Shown: positions 20,610 through 32,794, counted from the stretch's first letter. The stretch: DNA of 64,000 nt from Rhizophagus clarus (GCA_015698045.1 BLAL01000246.1:1426001-1490000), one strand, 5' to 3'. Program-made: numbers and translations. Notes: a model not told the origin generated them from the letters alone.

Positions 20610-21420
20610 ATTTGAACTTTTGTTATTGAAAGGCTGCTGAATCGATAGGCTGTCCTAAAAGAACTGATAGTTTCTGATTTTTTTAATTATTTTTAGGATA
20701 TTTAATTTATAGCCAATTGGCAACTTTAAAAGAGTACAAATAATTATCAATAGGATATTAATAGGGTATACATGAAGTTAAAATTAAAACCCAAAAGTTA
20801 AAATATTTTGACTTGGAGAAATCAAAAGTCAAAATTAAAGTCAAAATAGTTAAAATTACGTTATAGTCATGTGATTTTTATAATTATAATTTAATACCAA
20901 ATTTTAAACGTAAATATCTCCATCAATATTGATGTTACAGATATGCAATACATATCATTGGATTCCTCTTGATAAGCTGAATCCAACTGCATCAAGATCA
21001 TAAAAATTAGATTACTGAATGCAGAGATTGTTAATTTTGAATTTTAATATTATTGTTTACTATAAAAATCACATGATTATGATGTAATTTTGGCTATTTT
21101 GACTTTTGGAAGGGCCCAAGTCAAAATTATTTTGACCATTTTGACCATTTTGAGGGTTAAAATTAACCAATTTTAGTTTCATGTATACAATAGGGTACCT
21201 ATTGAATATCAATTATTATTATCAAGTTTTTTTAATTCACTTGTTGAATTAAACTATTGTTATCTATTTTCTTATTTAGCAAACTTACCGATTGATGCCA
21301 TTTTTGCAATAATATGCATAATTTATTAAAATGTAACCAATCAGACATTTATTATAACTGATTCATATTGTTAATTATATTTCAATTAATTATAAATGCC
21401 AAATTAATGAATTATTATAT
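20610..21420. mobile_element. Inverted copy of the 9.2-9.65 kb repeat, split by an insertion
   Basis: The outer parts (about 20630-20785 and 21185-21420) match 9240-9650 on the opposite strand, for example AAGGCTGCTGAATCGATA and TTACCGATTGATGCC. Between them lies a second element of about 400 bp. Confidence 0.55.
20789..21185. mobile_element. Nested MITE with ATGAARTTAAAATT-type ends
   Basis: The left end ATGAAGTTAAAATTAAAACC is matched by an inverted, imperfect right end (inverse begins ATGAAACTAAAATTGGTT). GTATAC occurs directly on both sides and may be a target duplication, but this is short. The interior contains one copy of the shared hairpin module (core at 20956) and GTCAAAATAGTTAAAAT words. 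Confidence 0.5.
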
Positions 21421-22740
21421 TATATTCTATTTAGTTAATTTGTCTAATTTTAATGAAGCATTAGTAGTATTTGCTAGCATTCTTAATTTTTAATAAAATT
21501 TTTTATTATCAAGATGTTTCATTAGTTTTAAGAATCCTATTATAAATATTATTAGTAATGTTTACCAATGTTCTGATTTGAAAAAAAACTTTTATTCTCT
21601 CTTTAAGTACCTTCTATGGGACATTCTGTCAATATGTCAAATTGTCATAAATTAGTAGGGGTTTTCAGCTTTCAGATATATATATTTCTAATACATTTAA
21701 ATTTAATAATTATTAAAGTTATCAAAAGTGGTAGTATAAAAAAAAAATAGGCTTATGATTACCATTGAAAGAGTTTTGAAATGGAAGCAATTCAGTTATG
21801 GAACATTTTATCATACACTGGTTATATGGCTCCACTAAGGTTTTGATACCTGAATCAAAATAAATTATAAGATATATATTAATGATTATAAATATAAAAT
21901 GTATAATTAATCCACTGATTACCAATACCTAAAAATACGAACTAACTGAAATGCTACTTATCTAAAAAACCTTATCATGCTAGTGCTAACTAATATTTTA
22001 ACCTGAAGGATACCATTGGTCTTCATCAAATTCTTAAATAAAGTGAATAATCAGTAGTATTTGTTTCTGATTGCTAAGAGATGTGAAAATTGAGCTTGCA
22101 CTTGATTGCCTTGATTGCGTTAACTGTTAAAATATCTTAAAAACTTAAGAGTTGTTAAAAAGATGAAAATTCTTGTAGGAGTGAAAGTTAGTATGCGTTC
22201 ATTTCTAATCTTAAGAAATCTTATACAATGTGCTGTGAATTAGTCAATTTGAATAAGGGCGTATATTACATTTTTAATCAGAATGAAAACTAGCTAATAA
22301 AGACTAAGTTCTTCTTATCCTTGAAGTGTCTATTACTAAATAATACCTATCAACCTTGATGACAGATTTCACAGTACTTCAACATGTAAAAAATTGTCTG
22401 CTCTTGATGTGAAAGGTACTTAGAAATTACCTTTTTTTCTGATTAATGAGACCTTAGGTTAGAGGAGGCTAACCTATCAGGTATAAGTACTCTATAACTT
22501 TATTTCTAGGTAGTCAAAAATCTTAGGCAATTCCAGACTACAGTGTATTATATGAAAATAAAGTACATAATTTTAGTATTCTGTAGATTTGATAAGTCTA
22601 TGGAAGTAAATTATGATATTCAGTTTTATTAGTGATGAGATTTGTGAAATACCTTAATTTTTACCTTTGTATATCTTTTGACATGCGTGCTTTGTTGTAA
22701 AATTTTGCATAAATATTTATCTCTTATTATTTGAAATTAT
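21421..22740. other. Intergenic DNA without recognised features
   Basis: It is slightly less AT-biased than its surroundings, but I see no conserved peptide, splice-site series or repeat. The 67-codon minus frame at 21722-21925 has no recognisable content. Confidence 0.4.
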
Positions 22741-22743
22741 AAT

Positions 22744-22965
22744 ACTCTTAAGATTGCTTGCTAAAACCCATCTGGCCTAATACAAAATGCCAAAACTCAT
22801 ACATAGTGCCAAAATACCAAAATGCCAAAACTGCCAAAACTGTTTTAGCATTTTGGCATTTTGGCAGTTTTGGCAGTTTCAGCATTTTGACATAGTTTTG
22901 ACATAAGTAATACTAATATTTTAATAGAGTTTCAGCATATTTTTGTCATATTAATAGTATCTGAC
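22744..22965. mobile_element. MITE fragment of the GCCAAAACTG family
   Basis: It begins TAAGATTGCTTGCTAAAACC and contains the palindromic run AATGCCAAAACTGCC with its inverse. It ends in GTTTCAGCATATTTTTGTCA. The order matches the copy at about 53225-53410, including the linking words AATACTAATATTTTA. A partial inverted copy lies at about 30000-30112. Confidence 0.55.
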
Positions 22966-23239
22966 AGATAAAAATTTATTTTTTAAAATTTAAATTATTT
23001 ATTATATTTATTATATGTAATCCAATGATAAAAACTAGTAATTAAATTCAAATTTATCATTAAAGAAATAATATTTTATTTAATTTTGATAAAAAAAAAA
23101 ATATTGATACTTGTTTGCTACTATTTTAAAAAATAGTATTCAGGTTGTATGACGTGAATGTCAGTATCAATTCATAGCCCAAAAAAAATGTAAGTCTCCA
23201 GCCAATATTTGGTACAGACTGGACCTAGCTATTCACTAT

Positions 23240-23970
23240 AAAATAATATAATAAAATTAATAAATTATCTTCAGTGATGATATGTAAGTAGGTTTCTTGC
23301 CCTTTTACGATTGTATCATATATCTAAAATAAATTGGTTTAATTTAAGATGTGAATAAACTTTAATTATAGAAATCTTATAATTACCTTGTCTTTTCCAA
23401 AATCTTGATCTAAATGTACGATAATATCTTACTTTGATACGTGACCATCTTCTTCCAGAAACATCACTACGATAAAGGCAAAAACTCTAAATATTAAAAA
23501 ACAAAATAATATTTAGTTAAATATTTTCAATTTTACACAAATATTTTTTTTTTGACATTATATTTTTCATACATGGTATTTCCTGAGAAAATTCCTCCAA
23601 TTTTGGTGGCATCATTATGCTGTGAACCTCAAAATTCTAAAATGATAATTTAGTCTGATTCAAATGAACAAATTAGTTAGATTAAAGATAATAATTCTAT
23701 TTTTAACATATTTTAACATATTAAATATTATACATATGAACCTTCTTGCGATTGACCTCTAGAATCTCAATTAATCTCTTCCATATTTATTATAAAATTT
23801 GTCATTTCTTCTTCTTTTTTCTTCTACCAAGTAATCAGTGTATTCATCAAACCATTGAATAGGATAAGAGTGGTACTGAGACTGGTGATAGGGTTAGTGA
23901 TGAGAATGATGATAGGGTTGGCAATGAGAGTAATAATAGGACTGATGATGAAAGTGATGATTGGGCATAT
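23240..23970 (-). pseudogene. Remains of a multi-exon gene of unknown function
   Basis: Read on the minus strand from ATG at about 23970, a His/Tyr-rich start (MPNHHFHHQSYYYSH) runs into a stop and then a plausible peptide ending in WFDEYTDYLVEEKRRRND. Further on (about 23400-23465), after a TAG acceptor-like site, comes DVSGRRWSRIKVRYY then RTFRSRFWKRQ, followed by a GTAATT donor. The final piece near 23290-23315 reads DTIVKGQETYL. The peptides look like real exons, but the frame is broken at least once. I do not recognise the family. Confidence 0.35.
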
Positions 23971-23974
23971 TTAC

Positions 23975-24720
23975 AAAATTAAGAAATTAAGAAAATTTGA
24001 ATATTAAAAATTTGTTTAAAAGATGTAAGAAAAAACGCAAAAAGAATGAAATGAGTAAATTGTAAAATATTCTTTTATAAATAAAATTTGGACAATTCCT
24101 TTTTATTCCTTTTTTTTAAAATACTGATTTATTAGTTTATATCATTAAATTTAAATATCATCCTTAAAAAAATAATAAATCTTTGTTTATTCTCTTTATT
24201 ATTAAAAAAAATCATTTTTTTTAAAAAAAATTGGAATATTTTGTACATTTCCTAAAAAAAATAAAAAAATCAGTGCATAATACATACAATATGATTTGTA
24301 TAAAAAAGTCATCTTGTATTGTTAAACAAATGATACCAATATAAAATTACTAATCATCATCCCTATATAATAAAATTTAATTGTTAACTTCTTTCTCTTT
24401 CTTTAGAATATACATTAAACACGATTTGACATAAATTTAACAAAATTTGACTAAAATGAGTAAAATTTTACCAGAATTATCAGCACAAATTGAATATAAA
24501 TCAAACACAAATTGAATAAGATCAAAAAAGTTCATTTACATCTTGTCAGTGTTGTTTAAATTTTGTTACATATATAATTTCAATTAAACTCTTAAATAAA
24601 TTAATATAATTATAAACTTATTTACAAATTTACTTTATTAATAAAAGAATTATTGTTATAATAATTTTCTAAAAATAAAGAAAAAATTATTTTTCTTCAT
24701 CTACATCATCTACATCGATG
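23975..24720. other. AT-rich DNA, no gene seen
   Basis: There are long A/T runs and no frame or repeat that I can support. Confidence 0.4.
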
Positions 24721-25199
24721 AATTCCATCGGGAAAGTTATATCAGTTCAGATCTGCGGTGATCTGTGATTTTAGCAGATTACCACTTTTTTTTATGCAAT
24801 TTTGATAAGAATCTGCGCAATACTGCAGAAATTAGTTTTTTATTTTTTTTGAAGATTTTTTTATGAAAAATCTGTGATAATCTCCAAAATTGCAGATTTT
24901 TAAAAACACTTTGTGCAAAAATCTTTAAAGATTTTCACAATTTTCTTCTTTAATTTGATAAACTTTACATAAACTGATTTTCACTTTTCTTCTTTAATTT
25001 GATAAACTTACATAAACTTTCTTTTAATTTTGAACTTAACTTTAACACTTAAACTTTCTTAAAGAAATAGTTTTTTATACTTTGAAGAAATACATTTTTT
25101 ACGATACTTTTCAAAGAATTAATTTTATAACCCCTTTTACAGAAATAATTTAATATTTTTTCGAAGCTTGTCAGACTTTAAGTGTTAAAGAATGTTTCA

Positions 25200-27545
25200 T
25201 TTAACGAACGTTAATACTAACGTCTGGCATTCCCTTAAATCCATAAAAATAATATCATCCATATAAGCTATGACAGGAATTCGAACCAATTCCATGGACC
25301 ATTCATTCGTTTCGTTAGAATCTAAATTAACGGCTTAATTGAGCTTGAATTAAAAGTTTCAAAGATTTTCCTTCAAAAAAAGCCTTTTTCTTTTATTTTA
25401 TTTAACGAACATTAACTAATGCATTTATTTTTAAGTCCAGAATGAAGGTACGAGTTTTGGATTATTGAAAAAAAAATTTTTTTTTTAATTTAAATGAACG
25501 TTAATAACGAATGCCAGAAAACACCAAATTTTGAAGGTAACACATATTATTTGACTAGTGTATATCTTTCAGAAAAAAAAATTTTTTTTTTTTTTTAAGT
25601 GCAGAACGATGAAAGTATATACCATTTCGAAGGTAACTTCGAAAAAAAGTTTAATTTTTATAAATTTTGTTTAACGAACATTGACTAACTGTTCGTTTTT
25701 ACTTTTTATAGGTCTGAAACTAATAGTACTCGTTATATAACATTTAACCATTAAAAAATGTAAAAAACTCACATTCTGTCCACTAACACTGCAATACGAA
25801 TAGCCGCTTGCCAAGAAACTTGCGGTCATGTACTTCCTTCGAAGGTATAAGTGTATAACCTTCAAAAGTTATTTTTTTTTTATTATCTTGTTTAACAAAT
25901 GTTAACTAATGTTTGTTTTTATTTTTGTAGGTCTGGAACTTCAATTCGAAGCAGACTGGGATATTTCAAAGGTTAAAAACTTCGAAATTATCTTTTATTT
26001 TTATTATCTTGTTTAATGAACGTTGACTAACATTCATTCTTACTTTGTAGGTCTGGAACTCCATTTCGAAGCAGACTGGGTATTTTGAAGGTAAAATAAA
26101 AACTTCAAAATAATTTTTTTTTATTTTCAGTTATTGTTTTTATATAATAAACGTTACTAATGTTCAAATATTTTTATTTTTATTTAGGTCAAGCAGACGT
26201 TCAATTTCGAAGGTGGACTCTATTTGAAGGTAAGCCTTCGTTTTTTTTTAATTTTTGTTTTTATTGAACGAACGTTACTAACATTCTTTTATTTTATTTT
26301 TTTTTAGTTTAGGAAGCCAGTGTTTTTGACTCCCGTTTTAAAAGTAAACCTTCGAATTCTAATTTTTTTTTTTGGTTTTTTATTTAATGAACGTTTATTA
26401 GCTTTCTTTATTTATCTTTTTTTTTTTATCTTTTTTTTGTAGTCCGCGGATGGATTCCTAGAAGAAATATCGAAGGTAGAATTTCAAAATTCATTTTTAA
26501 TTTTTCTTTTAACGAGACGTTTGCTAATGTTGCATTTTTTTTATAGGCCTGGAATGTTACAGAACTTCAAAGGTATTCTTCGAAGTTTCTTTAAAATTTT
26601 ATTTATTTTTTTTTTCATAACGAAATGTTACTAACGTTCTGGCTTCCTTTTTGTAGTTTGGTGGTTTTCTAGATGCTTTCCAGGTGGATATGGGATTTCG
26701 AAGGTATTTTATCTTCGAAAAATTTGAAATTCAATTTTTTTTTTTTGAACAAAACGTTAACGTTAACATTTCGATTTTATTGTTTTGTAGACATTTAGCT
26801 AACCTTTCATTTTTTATTTTTTAGATTTGTGGTTTCCAGATGCCTTCTGAACGTAATAACGTACTTTCAAAAAAATTAAATTTTAATTTTTTTTCTTTTT
26901 TTTTGAACGAAATATTAACTAACGTTTCATTTTTAATTTTGTAGATCCATGGCTTTCTGGACGCATCATAGATGAAATTTTGAAGGTAAGCTTCAAAATT
27001 ATTAATTTTTTTTTTTTAACGAAATGTTTACTAATATTTTTGTTTGATTTTTCAGGTTTGCAGCTTCCGAATACCACTGGACTGAATTTTGAAGGTGAAT
27101 AACCCTCGATTTTTTTGGATTTTAAACAAAACGTTAACTAACGTTAATGTTTTTTTTAATAGATTCAGCTTCTGAATGTAATTTCGAAGGTAAATAGTTT
27201 CCCTTCGAATTTTTTATTTTAATAATTTTTTTTAATGAAACGTTGATTAACATTTTGATTTTCTTTTATTTTTTAGGTCCAAGACTTCCTGAATGTCTAA
27301 TGGACAGAATTTCAGAGGTAACCTTTGAAATTCTTTTATTTTTTATTTTGTTTTTGTTTAAATGAGACGTCAACTAACATTTTGTTTTATGTCCTTTTGC
27401 ATAGGTTTGTGGCTTTATAGTGCCTCATGGACGTAATTTCAAAGGTAAATAAAATAAATACCTTTAGAAATTTTATTTATTTTTTTTTTTAAACGAAATG
27501 TTAACGAAATTTTGACTAACATGAATTTTTTTTGTATTTTGTTAT
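25200..27545 (+). repeat. Array 3: about 18 exon-like units with intron-like spacers
   Basis: Units of 90-160 bases repeat: a hairpin-like AACGAACGTTRACTAACGTT motif, a T-rich tract ending in TAG, a body of 25-45 bases such as GTCTGGAACTCCATTTCGAA, then AAG followed by GTAA. Bodies commonly end in TTTCGAAG or TTTTGAAG. The inverted repeat at 25673-25697 (AACGAACA and TGTTCGTT around TTGACTAAC) is exact. Others at about 25894-25917 and 26013-26036 have different stem sequences that still pair. Frames such as 25671-25865 (-) and 27645-28032 are read-throughs. Confidence 0.7.
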
Positions 27546-27600
27546 TTGTTGGAATCGAACCAACTGGAATAATGTCTAAACCATTAATAACAACATAATT
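27546..27600 (-). other. Isolated tRNA-like T-arm / RNA polymerase III B box
   Basis: On the minus strand GTTGG-TTCGATT-CCAAC forms a perfect T-arm and contains GGTTCGATTCC, the B-box consensus. A matching acceptor-like pair (GTTATT and AATAAC) lies close by, but there is no room for D and anticodon arms, so this is not a normal tRNA gene. It may be a tRNA-derived fragment or chance. Confidence 0.25.
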
Positions 27601-27999
27601 TGACAGTTTATAAAGAAAAGAAAAGAGACTTTTAATTAGTACATTTAGTTAGTAAAATAGGATAGTTTAGTATATGTACTTTTAAATTTGTAAATATCTT
27701 TAATTAATAAATTGATATTAGTTAATATTAAAGTTAAAACACTGCCTAACTGTAAATTTGCATTAGTACTTTTGAAAAATTTCGCAGATTTATTTTTAAA
27801 AAATTTCGCAGTTTTTTTTTGTGCTTGCAGATTTGTGCAGAAATTCATGAAATTTTTCAATGCTGCGCATCGGCATGTCCTCAGATCTGTGCAAAAATGT
27901 ACTCCGCAGAATTGCGCAGATCTGCGGACCAAAATTTTTCCCGATGTCATTCAATAAATCCTTTACATTATAATCAAAATTTCCTTCCATTACTTTCTT

Positions 28000-29040
28000 G
28001 TTTGCTTTCTTGCTCATCATCATTACTATCATCTATATTAATTTTTTCATATTCTTTTTCAGATTCATCTAAAATATCGTCTGAGATCTCTCCAATTTCT
28101 TCAATTATTAATTGTGTGACAAATCAACAAATTTATCGATCTATACATGTTCTATTAAGATAACACAATTATCTGAAGGAACTGTAATTTGATTAGGTAA
28201 ACTTTCATTTGATAAAACATCACATTCATTATCATCATTATTAATTTCTGCCAGAGCCTCTGCAATTTGAATGTTCATTTCAGTTTCGCTAATACAAATA
28301 TCATTTTTTTCTATACCATAAAAACTAAGTTTTTTCTTAGTATTGGATTTTTAATGTATAATCATTTTAGCCATGGATTCTAATTGACTTATATTTAAAT
28401 TTAAATGCTGATCATTAAATAGCCAGCCAAATGTTAAAAATCCTTATTCACAACTTGCAAAATTTGAATAAATCACTAATAGATGGCAAGTGACTCTTGA
28501 AAGGTATTTGGTTAAAGGTTAGTATTGATCAAATTTCACCAATTTAGAGGATCATCTAGAGAACAAGATTCATCAAGATTAAAGGGTGGTTTATTATCAC
28601 GGTAGTCCTTAATTTTGCTCATATAGAGCTCTGGATTTTTTAAGATCAAATCCTAACTTTTTACCAATTGTAGTAGCGTACCTTACGATCCTTGAATAAG
28701 CTTTAACTGTGAGAGGCTTACTCCTAAATTGAAAATCTAGGAAAAAGCAGGTTATATATTTGTCATCAACAAATTCTTTGAATCTTTCATTCATCATGTT
28801 AAAACAATGATTATAGAAGTTTTGATTAAATAATTTGGGTAATTGTTTCAAAACTGCTGATAGTCTTATCAAACTTTAAAAAACAATCTTTAAGTATTAC
28901 TGATCTTGATTCTAAAGCCAAGACAGCTTTTCTCAATGGATTTAAAATGAATGAAAGAATTTGTAAATTGGAAAAAAAATTTTGTGTTTGGATAATACAT
29001 TTAACCTTATCGTTCAATAAATCACTAGTCAAATAATGTC
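28000..29040 (-). pseudogene. Degraded hAT-type transposase gene
   Basis: The minus-strand frames 28826-29032 and 28609-28872 read ILNPLRKAVLALESRS then VILKDCFLKFDK, followed by FYNHCFNMMNERFKEF and DDKYITCFFLDFQF, a pattern I associate with the hAT catalytic/insertion region. Downstream (about 28380-28500) comes SNFASCE-GFLTFGWLFN then LNISQLESMAKMI, the hAT dimerisation region. An acidic tail continues to about 28020. Frame changes and stops interrupt it, and the N-terminal half is missing or beyond recognition. Confidence 0.6.
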
Positions 29041-29169
29041 AAATAGGGGACCAATCGGGTAGAATTTGGTAACCTAGATTTAACCAGATTGGTCCTCTAT
29101 TTTTTTTTATTTACTAAATTTTAAAATCCTGATTGCTGCCAAAAAATAACATAAAAGAAGAACATTGAG

Positions 29170-30231
29170 TAAAGATGTTACCCGTAACTGTAATTATAAG
29201 ACACAGTATTGTAAGTAATAGGTTGCAACCTAGCTTCTTCAGAGTGCAAAAGTTGTAATGCCGTAATTGTGCTGTAATGTTGTAATTATGCCGTAATTAT
29301 GATTAGCTTATTTTATATGAGATCATTAATAAAATCACGGCTTTTTTTATTAATAAAATCACAGATTTTATTTATTAATAAAATTGCAGCTCTTTTTCTA
29401 TTAACAAATTATTTTATTAACAAAATCACAGCTTTTTTTATTAATAAAATCGCAGATTTTTTTTATTAACAAAATTGCGGCTCTTTTTTTATTAACAAAT
29501 TATTTTATTAACAAAATCACGGCTTTTTTTTATTAATAAAATTGCAGCTTATTTTTTATTAATAAAATTGCAGCTTATTTTTTATTAATAAAATTGCAGC
29601 TTATTTTTTATTAATAAAATTGCAGCTTATTTTTTATTAATAAAATTGCAGCTTATTTTTTATTAATAAAATCATGGCTTTTTTTTATTAACAAAATCAC
29701 GGCTTTTTTTTATTAATAAAATCACAGCTTATTTTTTATTAATAAAATTGCAGCTTATTTTTTATTAATAAAATCGCGACTTATTTTTTATTAATAAAAT
29801 CGCAGCTTATTTTTATTAATAAAATCATTTATTAACAAAATCACGACTTTTTTTATTAATAAATCTAATAAATCGCGGCTTTTTTTATTAATATGTATTT
29901 AAAAAAATGTTAATTAACTATTTTATTATTACTAATACGAATTAAAAAAACATTAAACATTTTTAACAATATTTTTTATTAATACAAATTAAAAAATATT
30001 ATCACACTAATACTATATATACCAAAACTATGCCACTGTACTATGTACAGAGTTTTAACTTTTGGCATTGAGTCAAATGACTTTTGGTAGGCAACCTTAG
30101 GCGGCATTAAGACATTACAGTCTAATTATAACATTACGGCCTAATTATAGTATTATGAAAAGTATTATAACTGTAATGCTGTATGTTGTAATATTACGGT
30201 ATCGTCTAATCAATTACGGCTAATATCTTTA
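29170..30231. mobile_element. hAT-like MITE, 1.06 kb, 8-bp target duplication
   Basis: The ends are inverted (TAAAGATGTTACCCGTAA on the left; the right read inverted is TAAAGATATTAGCCGTAA). ACATTGAG flanks both sides (29162-29169 and 30232-30239). The subterminal regions are dense in GTAATTATGCCGTAATTATG-type words. The core is a tandem array, and the right part (about 30000-30112) contains an inverted fragment of the GCCAAAACTG MITE family. No coding sequence is present. Confidence 0.88.
29320..29895 (+). repeat. Tandem array of about 20 units, TTTTTTATTAATAAAATTGC...
   Basis: Units of about 25-28 bases with TTTTTATTAATAAAATYGCRGCT repeat across the core of the hAT-like MITE. TTTTATTAATAAAA in each unit is itself a palindrome. 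A run of near-identical copies at 29525-29660 suggests recent expansion. Confidence 0.8.
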
Positions 30232-30239
30232 ACATTGAG

Positions 30240-30508
30240 GTCTCAATCAGGATGTTCAAATAGGGTACAATCAGATATATCATATTAGTTACCAATAGGA
30301 TATTGCCTATTGTCTACTATTGGCATACTGATTAATAACTTTTGACATAATTTTCATTAATAAAAATAAATTGATTTATATAAATTTTATAATTAATTCA
30401 ATATTGGATATTCAGAATTTTTTAAAATTAATTACAGAATTAAATTTATTATTGATAATTTGTATATTATATATATATGTGAAATATTTATATAAAATGT
30501 TAAGAAAT
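30240..30508. other. AT-rich spacer, nothing recognised
   Basis: No gene or repeat that I can support, apart from CCTATTG words resembling the 9.2-kb repeat. Confidence 0.35.
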
Positions 30509-32794
30509 TAAAAAAATGTACGATTGCTGATTATTTACTATTATTCTTACTATTACTATAGTATCACTATTGCTACTACCATATTCCTTCAAAACTATAC
30601 TTTTGCTTCTTTTTAATAGTCTGTTATTATTTCTAATATTTTCCTGACTACTATCGTCATTTTCCTGGTTATTATTATTATCATCATTATCATCCCTAAT
30701 TTCATCAGTATTTCCTGTATCTGTGATAACTGGTCTCGCATAACATTTAACAGAATTTTTCAAATATCTGTTATACCTCATTTTTGTCCAAATTGGGGCA
30801 TTTTTCAAAGCTTTTTTCTCTTCAGGTGTAAATTTATCAATGTATATTCTTGTTCTTTTTCTACAAGATTTATTGACATCATTCAAATAATCTTGTAAGA
30901 AGGAATGTAACTATTAAAAAAAAGTATCATTAAAATGGCCTCATTTAGTAATAAAATAAATGGGTAGCTTGGTTGCTTAACTGTTGATGATCTCCATTTG
31001 AGGTTCTGGATGACAATCTTTCAGCTTTCAGGGTTATCATCATTCATTTCTGATACTTTCAGGCTATGTTAATTGTTGTCAGTTTATATCAGTTTTAATT
31101 CATTATTGTAAAACTTATCTACAAGGCAATCCTTCAATCTTAATAATTTGTCAATTATTTTTTTTCAGTGCTCTCATTTCTATATAATAAAATAATTATT
31201 AAAAGAAACATAAATAAACAACGTGATTCATTTACATTATTATGTCTTGAATTTGTGTGTTTTCATCTTTTTTCACTATTATTTCACTCAACACTTTTTG
31301 TTCTATTAAGTACTTCTTCTCTTTGATGATGATATCGTTCATAAATTATGTGACTGATTATACCATTATCAACAGAGAAGATATTTTTATTGAGCGATTT
31401 TTGTATAATTGGAATTATGTATCTGTTAACGTACTTTCATTGATTTTTGAAGGTTTTGTTGAGGTCCAGCTTTTTCTCTTCCAGAAGCCTATCTATGATT
31501 CCAAATATATTATTCTAATTACATAAAAGCACATAATTGATCAGCAATCAATAAGTAATTGAACCAGGTAAAATTAAATATGATACTCTTAACGCATTTC
31601 TTAGATCCTTGTCTAAATCTTCATAAAAAAGATATGACCATATACTTGATCGTAAAGAAAGTGAAGAATGTAAATGCAGAGAACTAATACAAGAAGAAGG
31701 ACGAGAATAAGAATGAAAATGAAAATGTACAGATGAGGATGAGAATGAAAGTGACTGACTGGACTTTTTTTGCTTTGACTGCTTTGATTGGAACATTCTT
31801 TTCATGATCATGATCATTTTGGTCTAGGCTGGGGAACTTCTGGAACACTTTTCAAAGAGCTGGATTCTTCATATCTTTCATATTGACCTTTTCTTGAAAA
31901 TTTGAGGTTCATACTAAATCAGTCAATTATAAGATTCTTCTTTCCTATTTCCTGATGTTTTCCTCTTGTAACTTTATTTAAAAGATAGCTTAGCTCGTCC
32001 ACTTGAGCTTGTAAGGTATCTAAAAGAAAAAATAGGGTTGACTAATATCCTTACAATTATTTAACTGAAACTTACCAATTTATCATATAATCATCATGAA
32101 TAATGCAATTAGAATGATTATGATACATTTTATATAAATAATCAAAAATCAAACATACCGATTCATGTGTTATTTTCTTCGTCAACTAAATTAGGCCTTT
32201 ATTTTTTTATTGCCTTCAAACTATCATTACCGTAATAGGATAATGTAATAATTAGGAAAATTAATAACCAATATATAACTAAAATTTAGCTTACTGTTTG
32301 CCTTGAGACTTTTAAGAAACCTACTTTCCTTTATTTAGTTTTTCGTCAGAAGACCCAGCCAAAATTGATGTCATCTATTCATTATAAGACAATGATTTAG
32401 AACTATTGTTACAATAAAAAGTAATAAATTGGGTTACCATAGTTGGATAAAGTAATAAATTTTAGAAAATAGCCGATATGTAACTAAGAATATTGAACTT
32501 ACTATTTACTTTTTTGTTTTTTTGGAGGAGACTTCTTCAGAAAGTTCAGAAATCTTTTAAAAGAATAGCCTCAATCATCCTTTTTGTTCATCATTTAATA
32601 ATGAAGGTGCATTATCACTGCAGGATAAAGTAATGATTGAAAAAAATCAAAAATCGATGTGTAACTAAAATAAAATTAAACTTACTCTTTGGTACTTATT
32701 TGTTTTTTCAGAGCAATTTTATCACTCTTTCTTTTCTTTTTTTTCGTTCTTCGCTACTAGGTGGTTCTTTATCCTGTTTGTTGGACTTAGTCAT
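30509..32794 (-). CDS. Putative multi-exon gene, unknown function
   Basis: On the minus strand a start at about 32794 gives MTKSNKQDKEPPSSEERKKR, followed by several short segments bounded by TAG acceptors and GTAAGTT-like donors (near 32690, 32500, 32290 and 32060). Two longer frames follow: 31548-31817, Ser/His-rich and ending in DLDKDLRNALRVSYLILPG, and 30500-30886, with KRTRIYIDKFTPEEKK and APIWTKMRYNRYLKNSV and an acidic Asn/Asp-rich tail. Spacers near 32300, 32500 and 32660 share GTAACTAARAT words, so part may be repeat-derived. It is divergently placed to the CACTA transposase and could be that element's second gene, but I have no direct evidence. Exon joins are uncertain. Confidence 0.35.

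Larger units (their letters stand above)
24728..27948. mobile_element. Probable 3.2-kb non-autonomous element carrying array 3
   Basis: The left edge reads ATCGGGAAAGTTATATCAG then CAGATCTGCGG. The right edge read inverted is ATCGGGAAAAATTTTGGTCC then GCAGATCTGCG. Both subterminal regions (24740-24900 and 27770-27930) are dense in CTGCAGAWTT/GCAGATTT words. I cannot see a clean target duplication. The right edge abuts the hAT transposase remnant at 28.1-29.0 kb, suggesting insertion into or next to that gene. Confidence 0.5.

Noticed and set aside
27546-27600. A complete tRNA gene
   Set aside because: Only the T-arm is convincing. There is no space for D and anticodon arms between the acceptor-like halves.
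27645-28163. Four overlapping frames on both strands with Cys- or Asn-rich peptides
   Set aside because: They translate the GCAGATTT-rich arm of a repeat. Only the part beyond about 28000 on the minus strand joins the hAT remnant.
29320-29895. Possible CRISPR-like array
   Set aside because: Units are contiguous tandem repeats without unique spacers, inside a eukaryotic MITE. The same reasoning applies to 53600-54395.
30509-32794. Calling this the second gene of the CACTA element
   Set aside because: It is adjacent and divergent, but I found no CACTA ends enclosing both and no recognisable domain, so I left it as an unknown gene.
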